NCBI GenBank assembly: GCA_964626755.1
Contig: CAZVGO010000016.1
Span: 1-64,000, forward strand
Length of the DNA: 64,000 bases
From: JACDAV01 sp964626755
Lineage (GTDB): Bacteria > Chloroflexota > Limnocylindria > Limnocylindrales > CSP1-4
Reading direction: 5' to 3'
Shown here: one piece after another, positions 1 to 7,602 of the stretch
Numbering within the stretch: the first letter of the stretch is position 1
Layout: every line of letters starts with the position of its first letter
Translations under genes and position numbers: made by a program
The notes under the pieces: generated by a model
Database searches by the model: none
What the model saw: only the letters and a program-made list of their open reading frames with translations
Told to the model about the DNA's origin: nothing

Positions 1-347
1 AGACTAATCATGCAGAGGCCCACCCAGAGAGGCCTTGAACCCCGGATAGGGGCGTCTCGAGATCCGCGGGGCGTCATCGGTCTCGGGCGGCTATCGGAGT
101 GCTGGCGTCATGTCACGCTGCATCCCTAGGCCTCCGGCTGCCACCGCGTCAAGCGACAATTGTCCCATTGCTTTGAGAAAGCTACACCGCCAAGCCTCCT
201 CCAGTATCACGACCCACGGCGCGGGCGCGGGCATCTATCCGCTCAAGGGCTGACACGCCTCGGCGCACCGATCGCAAACTGAGCAACTAACAGCCGCCGA
301 TTCGGTCTCACCGCCACGCTCGAAGCCATGGCGTTCAGAGCCCGACA

Positions 348-386
348 CTTAGAAGGCGGTTGCTCTGTCCACTGAGCTACGGGGAC
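348..386 (-). pseudogene. Truncated tRNA-Arg(TCT), 5' half only
   Basis: On the minus strand the first 39 bases read like a normal tRNA: acceptor strand GTCCCCG, TA, D-arm GCTCAGTGGACAGAGC, then the 5' anticodon stem and the loop with anticodon TCT. After TTCTAAG the sequence departs. There is no pairing 3' anticodon stem, no T-arm with TTCGA, and no CGGGGAC to close the acceptor. It is therefore not a functional tRNA. A break in the anticodon loop is a common crossover point for tRNA-targeting integrases, but a retained 5' half (not a 3' half) is unusual and could also come from deletion. Confidence 0.6.
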
Positions 387-448
387 ACGGCCGCCCGACA
401 GGGTACCCGGAAGCACAACCCGGGGCCAGCACGGGCCGAGCGCCGTGC

Positions 449-454
449 TATGCT
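449..454 (+). promoter_or_regulatory. -10 element (GCTATGCT) for the methyltransferase
   Basis: TATGCT preceded by GC, the same extended -10 shape seen before many genes here. It predicts transcription start near 461, giving a leader of about 50 bases that holds the AGGAG ribosome binding site. Confidence 0.4.
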
Positions 455-510
455 CCGCGCCCCACCCTGTCCCGGCTGGCCCGACCGAGCGCAGGAGCGA
501 CTCCCGCCGC

Positions 511-1959
511 ATGACCCTGAGCGATCGCCGGTCGATCGAGAGCGTCCTGAGTGCCGGCGCGCCCGCAGCGGCGGCCTCCTCGCCCGCCCAGGTCGGGCAG
601 CTCGCCCTTGATCTGCCGCTCGAGCTGCCCACGTTCGCGCTCGAGCCCGAGTGGAAGGCCCAGCAGCGTCTGTGGGGCCACTCGTTCCACCCGATGTGCT
701 CGTACCTGGCGAGCTTCCCCGCCGCGCTCGCCCACGCGTTCATCGCCCGCTACTCGCGGCCCGGAGACGTCGTGCTCGACCCGTTCTCCGGGCGCGGGAC
801 GACCCCGCTCCAGGCCTGTGCGGAGGGCCGGATCGGCGTCGGCGGTGACCTCAACCCGTTCGCCCACCTCCTGACCGCGGCGAAGCTCGAGCCGGCCAGT
901 CGTGCCGACGCCATGACGCGGCTGACCGCGCTCCGCCTCGGCTGGGCCGCCGGGGCGGCCGGCTGGGAGAGGCTCGCCGCCCGCGTGGTCGCGGACCCGG
1001 CGGCGCCCGATGCGCTCATCCCGGTGGCCGGCTCGGGTGCGGGTCCCGACGCGGGCTCCGAAATGGTCCCTGTCGAGGTCGCCCTCTGCTTCCATCCGCG
1101 AACCCTCGCCCAGCTCCTGTTCGTCCGCACCTCGCTCGACCTCGAGCGCGTCGCCGACCGGTTCCTGGCGGCGGCGCTGACCGGGATCCTCCACGGCAAG
1201 AGCGCAAGCTACCTCTCCCCGATCATGCCGAATACGTTCAGCATGGCGCCGCGCTACGTCCGCGACTTCGCGGCCCGGACGGACTTCAAGGCCCCCGAAC
1301 GCGACGTGTTCGACTGCCTCGCCTCGAAGGTCCGACGCCTTCATCGCCAGGGACTCCCCTCCCGCCGCGGGGTCGCGCTCCTCGCCGATGCGCGGGACGT
1401 GACGCCGCTCGCGCGCGAAGCGCTTCGCCGGCGTGGGCTGCCGGATCGGGCGCGCCTCGTCGTAACGTCGCCCCCGTACCTGCGGGTCGTGAAGTACGGC
1501 TACTACAACTGGCTCCGTACCTGGCTGCTGGGGTTCGACGCCCGCGCCATCGACGCGACGCTTGACGACGCCCACCACCGCGAGCCCTATCTCGCTTTCG
1601 TGCGAGACGTCCTCGCCGGGTTGCGGCCCGCCCTGACCGACGACGCAGTCGTCGTCCTCGTCATCGGCGACGTGGAGTTCGATCGAGGCCGCCGGATCCG
1701 CGGCGGGGTGGGCCTCGCCGAGCGCGTCTGGGAGCTGGCCGCCGCGCCCGAGGGCTACCGGCTGGCCGGCGTCGCCCTCGACGACGTGGCCGCCAACCGC
1801 AAGATGACGAAGCTGTGGGGCGACGAGGCCGGCCGGGCGACGAAGACGGACCGGATCCTCGTCCTGGGTGCGACGGAGGCCGGTCGCCGGCGGGCGCTCG
1901 CGGGCGCCTCGACTCCGATCGACTGGACCTGGCCGCAGCGCGGGCTGCGCTCGCTCTGA
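511..1959 (+). CDS. Orphan DNA (N4-cytosine/N6-adenine) methyltransferase
   Basis: Amino-methyltransferase of 482 residues. The SAM-binding motif I is DPFSGRGTT at about residues 90-98, and the catalytic motif is TSPPYL at about 319. SPPY is usual for N4-cytosine enzymes. The order is motif I first, then about 220 residues that could hold the target-recognition region, then the catalytic motif. The ATG at 511 is chosen because AGGAG lies 14 bases upstream; an in-frame ATG at 445 has no such site. No restriction nuclease is next to it, so a regulatory or orphan methylase is likely. Its position beside a broken tRNA makes acquisition by transfer possible, though base composition looks native. 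The family is certain; base and site specificity are unknown. Confidence 0.85.
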   Translation: MTLSDRRSIESVLSAGAPAAAASSPAQVGQLALDLPLELPTFALEPEWKAQQRLWGHSFHPMCSYLASFPAALAHAFIARYSRPGDVVLDPFSGRGTTPLQACAEGRIGVGGDLNPFAHLLTAAKLEPASRADAMTRLTALRLGWAAGAAGWERLAARVVADPAAPDALIPVAGSGAGPDAGSEMVPVEVALCFHPRTLAQLLFVRTSLDLERVADRFLAAALTGILHGKSASYLSPIMPNTFSMAPRYVRDFAARTDFKAPERDVFDCLASKVRRLHRQGLPSRRGVALLADARDVTPLAREALRRRGLPDRARLVVTSPPYLRVVKYGYYNWLRTWLLGFDARAIDATLDDAHHREPYLAFVRDVLAGLRPALTDDAVVVLVIGDVEFDRGRRIRGGVGLAERVWELAAAPEGYRLAGVALDDVAANRKMTKLWGDEAGRATKTDRILVLGATEAGRRRALAGASTPIDWTWPQRGLRSL

Positions 1960-1984
1960 ACCCGGGCGCGGCCCGACCCGCGGC

Positions 1985-1990
1985 TAGAAT
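1985..1990 (+). promoter_or_regulatory. Leaderless -10 element GCTAGAAT
   Basis: TAGAAT ends 6 bases before the ATG at 1997, and no ribosome binding site is present. Transcription would start at or next to the A of the ATG. Confidence 0.55.
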
Positions 1991-1996
1991 GCCGCC

Positions 1997-2224
1997 ATGC
2001 AGCAGATGTACCACCCGTCCGACCTCGCGGCGATGGACCCGCTCGTCCTGATGAAGAATCTCGATCACGTCCGGATGACGAGCCGCCGCCTGTCGTACAT
2101 CCTCCAGCAGCAGGTCCATCTGTACACGCCGGAGGCGAATCAGCTCCGCGAGCAGATCGACCGGTATGTCGAGGCGGAGCGGCAGATCGAAGGCGAGATG
2201 GCCCGTCGCCGCATCCGCGCCTGA
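1997..2224 (+). CDS. Small helical protein of unknown function
   Basis: A 75-residue protein I do not recognise. It is predicted almost wholly helical, with a charged amphipathic stretch from about residue 40 to 70 (ending EGEMARRRIRA) that could form a coiled coil. There is no signal peptide, membrane segment or cysteine. It begins at an ATG directly after the -10-like TAGAAT, which argues that it is a real, separately transcribed gene and not a by-product of high GC. It is convergent with the next minus-strand gene, with 3 bases between the stop codons. Function cannot be inferred from its neighbours. Confidence 0.6.
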   Translation: MQQMYHPSDLAAMDPLVLMKNLDHVRMTSRRLSYILQQQVHLYTPEANQLREQIDRYVEAERQIEGEMARRRIRA

Positions 2225-2227
2225 GCG

Positions 2228-2644
2228 TCAGGCGCCGGCGGTCGCCCCGACGAGACTGAGGCCCGCGGTCGACGGGAGGTCCATCGCCGGCTCCGGGTCG
2301 GTGGAGGGCACAGGCTCCAAGCCGGGTTCAGCCTGGAGAGCCGCGAGAGCCCCCGTGACCGGGGCCCGGATGACGGACGGTGCCGCAAGCTGGGCTCGCT
2401 TCTCATGCTCCTCGGCGACGATCCGGTGAACGAGGACCGCAAGCGCCGGCATCTCGAAGAGGCTGAACCCGATTCCCTCTGCGCTCAGCTCGTCGCTGCC
2501 CCAGCCGCGATAGAGGCCGCGCCCCGCGACTGCGCACATCTCGTCGTACAGCTCAGGCCAGCCGACCCTGCGGCGGCGATAGCAGAACCGGACAAAGTCG
2601 ACGGCATCTGCCGATACCGGGCGGTCATGGGTCCGCGACTCCAT
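2228..2644 (-). CDS. Hypothetical protein
   Basis: Protein of 138 residues. The ATG at 2644 is chosen because GAGAGGAGGG stands about 12 bases upstream; a longer in-frame start at 2866 gives a low-complexity, arginine-rich extension. The core (residues about 12-75) contains DFVRFCYRRRRVGWPELYDE and a conserved-looking GWGSDEL...GIGFSLFEMPAL stretch, probably an all-alpha globular domain. The C-terminal third is Pro/Ala/Glu-rich and probably disordered. No transmembrane segment is seen. I do not recognise a named family. Upstream lies a cluster of three DnaA-box-like repeats. Confidence 0.65.
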   Translation of the reverse strand: MESRTHDRPVSADAVDFVRFCYRRRRVGWPELYDEMCAVAGRGLYRGWGSDELSAEGIGFSLFEMPALAVLVHRIVAEEHEKRAQLAAPSVIRAPVTGALAALQAEPGLEPVPSTDPEPAMDLPSTAGLSLVGATAGA

Positions 2645-2812
2645 CGATGTACGAGCCCTCCTCTCGCATGGCGCTGGCAAGCATGACCGTCGACCCGCGT
2701 CGTCGTCCGGTCCGGCAAGCGGGCTGCCCGCTGGGTCTCCGGCTTTCCCTCTTTCGGGCGATTGCCGGTGGACCGACATCGTAGGACCGCGGCCCCATTG
2801 CCGGAAGGGGGT

Positions 2813-2845
2813 TTGTCCACCTTCTCGTCCACCATCTTGTCCACA
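2813..2845 (+). repeat. Three DnaA-box-like direct repeats, 12-bp spacing
   Basis: TTGTCCACC (2813-2821), TCGTCCACC (2825-2833) and TTGTCCACA (2837-2845) recur every 12 bases in one orientation. TTGTCCACA is the DnaA box form known from high-GC actinobacteria. The site is intergenic (2645-2939), about 170 bases upstream of the 2228-2644 gene. No dnaA, dnaN or AT-rich unwinding region is near, so this is not evidently the origin; a DnaA-titration site or an operator for another protein is possible. Confidence 0.4.
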
Positions 2846-2939
2846 CGAACGGGCGTTCTCAGCCAAATGAGTGAGCCCGACCCTGAACCGGCTCAGCCAA
2901 CCTTCGCCGGACGCCCCGCGGGCGCGGCGCCAGCGACTC

Positions 2940-5216
2940 TTAGCGGCGCCTCCGGGGCAACCTCATCTGCAGGCTCGTCGCCGCGAGGCCCGCCACGAGG
3001 GCCATCAGGACGACCACCAGCAACTGACCGGCAGGCGTGGAGGACGACCCGTCGATGCTGTTCGTTGGCGGAAGGGTTGGTTTCGCGGTGGGGTTCGAGC
3101 TCGGGCTCGGGCTCGGGCTCACGAGCGGCAGGTCGTCATCGACGATCGTGCCCGTGCCCTGCGCGTCGGCCAGCGGCGCCCAACTCGCCGCAGACAGGTT
3201 GACGACGAACGTCTCGTTCGGCTCGTCGAGCACGTCGCCGGCGACCCGAACGGTGATCGACTCCGACACGTCGCCGGGGACGAACGTGATGGTCCCGCTG
3301 GCCGATTCGTAGTCGGCCGGCGTCAGGGCCGTCGCGTTTGCCGTGGCCCAGTTGATTGTCGCGGCGCGCGTCGCGGCGCGAGAGAGGGTGACCGTGAAAA
3401 CCGCGTTCACGAAGCCGGCGTTGCCCTCAGTGACCGTCACGTCGTTGATCGACGCCGCGGGCGCCTCCACCTCGACGGCACCAATATCACACGCGGAACC
3501 CTGGGGGCGACTCACGGCACGCTGGTCCGTGGTCAGCGTGCAGCTTGCGCTCGGAATCGCGTCGACGAGAGGGCTCGTTTCGGCCGGCAGGCGAGTCCTC
3601 GTCGGTCCCCCGTTCGGCGTCAAGACGCCAAGCTGCGGGTCGGCGGTGTTGGCTGGAATCGACCCGCACGAAGCGTCGTCGATGAAGTTGAAGCCCTGGT
3701 CTTCGACCACGTCGTCGAGGCAGTTGGAGATACCCCCGCGGAGCACGACACTCCCGAAGAGGCGGAGCGTCCTCGGAGTCGGGTCAAAGTCAAGGGGGTC
3801 ATGGTTCTCAAAGCTGACCCCGTTCCCGGTGACCGTCGCGTTGGTCGCCGTGATGCTACGCGAGGCGACGATCCCTCCGCCCAGGTGATCGGTCACCGTC
3901 GAGTTCGCGATCGTCACGCTAGTCGCCTCGATTCCGAACGACGAGTTCGCCGTGATCGTCGACCCCGTCACCATCGCGTTGCCGACCGCGACGACACCGC
4001 TCCCACCCTGATTGCCGTTTCCGCTGATCGTCGACCGCAACACCGTCGCGTCCCCACGGGCGTCGATCCCGTGGTCGTCGTTGCCGTTGTCGGTGACCGT
4101 GGAGTCGGTCACGCTCGTGTCATCGCCACTCCAGATGCCCGACCCGATGTTGTCGCGGACGATGGAGTTCGTGACACCCACCTCGGTGCCGCTCCGAATG
4201 CCCTGGTCCTCGCACGCGCCGACGGCGCCGTTGCCCGCAACCGTCGAGTCTGCCACCGTGACCGCGCCGTCGGCGTTGATCCCGACATCGTCGTTGTCGG
4301 AGACGCTGGAGCCGCCGGTCACCGAGACGTCTCCCTCGGCGCTGATTCCGTCGGCGCTGATTCCGTCGTCGCAGGTGCCCAGGCCGTCCCCGTTCCGCAG
4401 GATGTCGGTATCGGTAACGGACACGTCACCATCGCCTTTGATGCCCGATCGCCTGTTGTCCGATATGTTTGAGCCGCTGACAGTGACGAGGCCGGCGCGG
4501 GCCAGGACGCCTCCGTCGTCGTTGTCGGAGACAGTGGAGTTGATGATTGTTACCGGGACGTCGCGCTCGGTCAGGATCCCCACGTTGTCGTTGCCGAACA
4601 CGTTGGATCCGGTCACACTGATCGCGCCGTCGCTCTCGATCCCTGCCCCTCCGTTGTTGGTGAAGATGGAGGAACCACTGACGGTGATCGTCCCGTCGCT
4701 CGCCGGGGCGGTCTCGATGCCATCGTCGCCGTTGTCGGCAATCTTCGAGTTCGAGACGGTGGCATTGCCGTTGGCGCGCACTCCGTCAATAGAGTGACCC
4801 GTCACGTCCGAGTTCTCGATCGCGACCGGGCCATCGCTGCCCGCGGCCAGGAGCCCGTTCCCGGAGCCGGACGAGCCCGTCAACTTCAGGTTGCGCAGGG
4901 TCACCAGCCCACTTCCGCTCTGGATGAGGGCGTCGGTCGGGCACGGGTTGTGGATCGTGAAACGCAGGCTGGTCCCGTCCACGACGATGGCGTTGGCGGA
5001 GCTCCGTGTCGGCGGGTCGACACCCTCTACCGCGCAGGACAGGTCGATGTCCCTGGTGAGAGTAATGGTGGTCGTGGCCGCATCTTCCCAGGCAACGCGG
5101 AACGCGGCGTCGTCGCCGACGTCGACCGCCGCGACCGGGCCCACGAGCACCGGCATGAGGCTCATCGCCAGGATGGCGGCCATGAACACGGCGCTCCGCC
5201 GGCGGCGCTCGCGCAT
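2940..5216 (-). CDS. Secreted beta-helix / Calx-beta surface protein
   Basis: Protein of 758 residues for the cell surface. The ATG at 5216 follows GGGAGGG by about 7 bases and begins a signal peptide (MRERRRRSAVFMAAILAMSL, cleavage near VAA-VDVG). Residues about 60-500 are a right-handed parallel beta-helix built of short repeats such as ITVSGSSIF, VTNSIVRDN and VTDSTVTDN. Then comes a Calx-beta domain (about 580-690; VTVTEGNAG, ADYESASGTITF, DEPNETFVV). A Pro/Ser linker leads to LPPTN (715-719), a 20-residue hydrophobic segment and RLPRRRR. That tail resembles a sorting signal or a C-terminal anchor. Such proteins often bind polysaccharide or act as adhesins; the substrate is unknown. A sortase lies at 29041-29856. 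Confidence 0.85.
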   Translation of the reverse strand: MRERRRRSAVFMAAILAMSLMPVLVGPVAAVDVGDDAAFRVAWEDAATTTITLTRDIDLSCAVEGVDPPTRSSANAIVVDGTSLRFTIHNPCPTDALIQSGSGLVTLRNLKLTGSSGSGNGLLAAGSDGPVAIENSDVTGHSIDGVRANGNATVSNSKIADNGDDGIETAPASDGTITVSGSSIFTNNGGAGIESDGAISVTGSNVFGNDNVGILTERDVPVTIINSTVSDNDDGGVLARAGLVTVSGSNISDNRRSGIKGDGDVSVTDTDILRNGDGLGTCDDGISADGISAEGDVSVTGGSSVSDNDDVGINADGAVTVADSTVAGNGAVGACEDQGIRSGTEVGVTNSIVRDNIGSGIWSGDDTSVTDSTVTDNGNDDHGIDARGDATVLRSTISGNGNQGGSGVVAVGNAMVTGSTITANSSFGIEATSVTIANSTVTDHLGGGIVASRSITATNATVTGNGVSFENHDPLDFDPTPRTLRLFGSVVLRGGISNCLDDVVEDQGFNFIDDASCGSIPANTADPQLGVLTPNGGPTRTRLPAETSPLVDAIPSASCTLTTDQRAVSRPQGSACDIGAVEVEAPAASINDVTVTEGNAGFVNAVFTVTLSRAATRAATINWATANATALTPADYESASGTITFVPGDVSESITVRVAGDVLDEPNETFVVNLSAASWAPLADAQGTGTIVDDDLPLVSPSPSPSSNPTAKPTLPPTNSIDGSSSTPAGQLLVVVLMALVAGLAATSLQMRLPRRRR

Positions 5217-5538
5217 TGTCAGTCCCTCCCCAGTCGCCTCGGCGGGCACGGCGTCGAGAGCGACGATCCGGCAGCGTGTCACTCGGAGCCCTCGACGTCA
5301 AGGAAGGCGGCGCGATCCCGGCCTCGGCGTGACGGCAACGGCCGTCCTTGACCGGCTGACCGATGATGGTCCAGCGAAGCGAGGGTTCCGCGTCGACCTC
5401 CCCAGGTCAGGCCACGGCCCCGTAACGGGGGTGCGGACCGCCCTTGTTCGCGGGGCGCGCGAGACGCCGACCATCGGTGCAACAACCTACGCTCACCGTC
5501 CAAGCTGCTGGCCAAACACAAACTGGAGACCCGGAACG
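5217..5538. other. Divergent intergenic region
   Basis: 322 bases between the divergent beta-helix and DUF4389 genes. It holds GGGAGGG for the minus gene, a short CCCCG/CGGGG hairpin near 5420-5432, and a TACGCT -10-like element at 5488-5493 for the plus gene. No coding region is evident. Confidence 0.4.
5488..5493 (+). promoter_or_regulatory. -10-like TACGCT
   Basis: TACGCT lies 45 bases before the ATG at 5539. It would leave a leader of roughly 39 bases containing GGAGACCCGG as ribosome binding site. Confidence 0.3.
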
Positions 5539-6180
5539 ATGACTGCCGCACTGGAACCGTACGCCGCCCGCCTGGAGGTCGACTACCCCGAGCGGCTCGA
5601 TCGGCTCACCACCGCCTTCCGGCTGATCTGGATCATTCCGATCGCCATCATCCTGAGCCTGCTCACCGCGACGGGCAGCGAAACCGTCATCAGCGCCAGC
5701 GGCGAGACCGCGGTCCGCAGTACCGGTGGCATCTCCGGCGGCCTCTGGGTGGCGACGATGCTCATGATCGTCTTCCGCATGCGCTACCCGCGCTGGTGGT
5801 TCGACTTCGCCCGCGAGCTGACCCGCTTCGGTGGGCGCGTTGGCGCCTACCTGGGCCTGCTGGCCGATGAGTACCCATCGGCTGTCGAGGAGCAGTCGGT
5901 GCACCTCGAGATCGACTACCCAGACGTCGAGCGGGACCTCAATCGCTGGCTGCCGCTCGTGAAGTGGCTGCTCGCCATCCCGCACTTCGTCCTGCTCTTC
6001 TTCTTATGGATCGGCGCGGTCGTGGCGGTGACCATCGCCTGGTTCGCGATCCTGCTCACCGGACGGTATCCACGAGGACTCTTCGACTACGTGGTCGGGG
6101 TGGGCCGCTGGAGCCTGCGGGTCGGGGCTTACGCCTTCCTGCTCGTCACCGACCGCTACCCGCCGTTCTCGCTGCGCTGA
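5539..6180 (+). CDS. DUF4389 membrane protein
   Basis: Protein of 213 residues made of two DUF4389 units. Each begins with an L-E-[VI]-D-Y-P motif (LEVDYPERLDR near residue 11 and LEIDYPDVERD near 117) followed by hydrophobic helices; about four membrane segments in all. Motifs such as RYPRWWFDF and RYPRGLFDYVVG mark the cytoplasmic loops. The start at 5539 is chosen over the long upstream frame because GGAG lies about 10 bases before it and the homology-like region begins directly after. The family is widespread in actinobacteria and Chloroflexi; its function is not established. It is transcribed away from the beta-helix gene. Confidence 0.85.
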   Translation: MTAALEPYAARLEVDYPERLDRLTTAFRLIWIIPIAIILSLLTATGSETVISASGETAVRSTGGISGGLWVATMLMIVFRMRYPRWWFDFARELTRFGGRVGAYLGLLADEYPSAVEEQSVHLEIDYPDVERDLNRWLPLVKWLLAIPHFVLLFFLWIGAVVAVTIAWFAILLTGRYPRGLFDYVVGVGRWSLRVGAYAFLLVTDRYPPFSLR

Positions 6181-6245
6181 TTCCTGGATCGCGGCGGGGG
6201 CAGCGACCTGGCAGGGCATACTCCAAGGCACGCAGGGTGGCCGCG

Positions 6246-6362
6246 GAGGAGGTTGCGATCACCCTCGACCGCTACAGCCACGCCCTGCCGACGATGCAGA
6301 CCAAGGCGATGGCCCGCAGCCCGTCGACGGAACCGACATGGGGCGCCAGTAGCGGACGTTAG
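6246..6362 (+). pseudogene. C-terminal relic of a phage-type tyrosine recombinase
   Basis: The plus frame reads EEVAITLDRYSHALPTMQTKAMA and then stops at 6362. In the tyrosine-recombinase/integrase family the end of the catalytic domain reads like LGHSSIxITLDxYSHVLPxMQ, and the Tyr (codon 6273-6275) is the nucleophile. Everything N-terminal of this is missing: upstream sequence belongs to the DUF4389 gene end plus unrelated bases. It is a remnant and not a gene. It sits about 1 kb from a duplicated tRNA-Glu 3' end, consistent with a decayed integrated element. Confidence 0.7.
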
Positions 6363-6376
6363 TTCCGAGCCGCCGC

Positions 6377-6382
6377 TACGAT
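6377..6382 (+). promoter_or_regulatory. Leaderless -10 element GCTACGAT
   Basis: TACGAT ends 6 bases before the ATG at 6389; no ribosome binding site is present. Confidence 0.55.
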
Positions 6383-6388
6383 GAACCG

Positions 6389-7072
6389 ATGCCGTCACAG
6401 CTTCGGGTGCTCGTCGAACAACCCACGAGGGGCAAGCGCTGGGTCGCCGTCGCGGCCGATTGGCCGGGACTCGAACGGGGCGGCAAGACGGAGGACGAGG
6501 CGGTCGAGAAGCTCGCCCGCTACGTGCCGCGATACGTCCCGGTCGCGAAGCGCGTCCGGCTGGGCTCGGAGCTCGCAACCCAGACCGACCTCGACATCAT
6601 CGGCCGGTACCCGGGGGTTGGCTCGACCGACTTCTGGGGCATCTCGTTCGCGCCCTCGCCGCTCGACCGCGAGCCGTTCGACGCGCCGACCTTCGACCGC
6701 CAGGTGCGGCTGCTGCGCGCGGCATGGGCCGAGTTCGACGAGACGGCCGCCCGCGTCTCGGCGGAGCTCCGGCCGGGTGTCCGTGGCGGCGGCCGCTCCC
6801 GCGACCAGGTCGTTCGGCATGTCCTGGCGAACGAGGGTGGCGACTTCTCGAAGCGCGTGAGGGCGAAGTCCGAGCTGGAGGACCTGCTGAACCCGCGCGG
6901 CCTCGCCCATCACCGCGACCGCTTTGTCAAGGCGATGCGCGCTTGGTACGCGGAGGGCAAGCCGCTCGGCAACTGGACGATCCCATACCTGCTCCGCCAC
7001 ACGGCATACCACGTGCTCGACCACGCCTGGGAGATGCAGGACCGGGACCTGACGGACGCCTCCGCCGGATGA
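6389..7072 (+). CDS. HicB-like / DinB-like two-part protein
   Basis: Protein of 227 residues. The N-terminal ~50 residues (WVAVAADWPGLERGGKTEDE) resemble the HicB-type partial RNase-H fold, in which a short beta sheet is followed by a GxTxxEA helix start. The C-terminal half is helical and ends with LRHTAYHVLDHAWEMQDR, whose spaced histidines resemble the metal-binding helices of the DinB/YfiT superfamily. Similar proteins occur in actinobacteria and Chloroflexi without known activity. The ATG at 6389 follows TACGAT by 6 bases, so the message is probably leaderless. No toxin partner is adjacent, so a toxin-antitoxin role is not supported. Confidence 0.7.
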   Translation: MPSQLRVLVEQPTRGKRWVAVAADWPGLERGGKTEDEAVEKLARYVPRYVPVAKRVRLGSELATQTDLDIIGRYPGVGSTDFWGISFAPSPLDREPFDAPTFDRQVRLLRAAWAEFDETAARVSAELRPGVRGGGRSRDQVVRHVLANEGGDFSKRVRAKSELEDLLNPRGLAHHRDRFVKAMRAWYAEGKPLGNWTIPYLLRHTAYHVLDHAWEMQDRDLTDASAG

Positions 7073-7602
7073 CCGCTAGGCGCGAAACAGCGCCGGCGTT
7101 GCGGTGGGAGAGCACGCGGTCCCAGGGGCGCGTTGCGGTCGCGCCGAGTCCCGCTGCATCACCGCAGGTCAATCCACAGGTATGGCCGTCGGCTGACTTC
7201 CTCGACGATCTCTCCGTCCGGCAGCCGGAAGCGGCTCGCTGCGAGTCTTCTGACACGTTCAGCCGGGCGGTCGACTCACTCGTCCGGGTACTCGTCGTGA
7301 CGGAGATCGCCCTTACCGGACCGGAGTAACGGTCGGCCGGCTTCTCCTACGGCTCTGGCCGACCCAGCGCCGTCAGGTCGAGCAGAGCTCATTTCTCGTA
7401 CAGCATGGCGAAATTGGCACCGCATACCGGATGCTTGTCGGTTTGTCTCAGGCCGCCCACGACGCTCAGGTGCGACTGGCGGGAGTCAGATGGGCGGCAT
7501 GGATCACTCGCCATAATGGTTCAGATAAGGGTGCACCCGCGCCCGTAGTCCATCAGCTGGCCCCCCCGCCTGGACGACGCCTTCCTTCCATCCCAGCGTG
7601 CG
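7073..7602. other. Gene-poor region with tRNA-Glu att-like repeat
   Basis: 530 bases with no convincing gene. A frame at 7069-7329 (86 codons) starts in an ATGA overlap with the preceding stop but has no recognisable features. The main content is the copy of the tRNA-Glu 3' end at 7414-7432. Confidence 0.4.
7414..7432 (-). repeat. Copy of the tRNA-Glu 3' end (attachment-site-like)
   Basis: TTGGCACCGCATACCGGAT matches 18 of 19 bases of 8607-8625, which is the CCA, discriminator, 3' acceptor strand and 3' T-stem of the intact tRNA-Glu. The two copies are in the same orientation, 1,193 bases apart. A direct repeat of a tRNA 3' end is the usual footprint of integrase-mediated insertion. Confidence 0.6.

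Larger units (their letters stand above)
1..510. other. Gene-poor left end
   Basis: About 510 bases before the first confident gene. I see only a broken tRNA-Arg 5' half (348-386, minus) and a -10-like element for the methyltransferase (449-454). Open frames here have no recognisable protein features. Confidence 0.5.

Noticed and set aside
2813..2845. Chromosomal origin at the DnaA-box-like repeats
   Set aside because: Only three boxes, no AT-rich region, and none of dnaA, dnaN, rpmH or parAB nearby.
6389..7072. HicAB toxin-antitoxin module
   Set aside because: Only a HicB-like N-terminal part is seen, fused to a DinB-like end; no HicA-type small toxin is adjacent.
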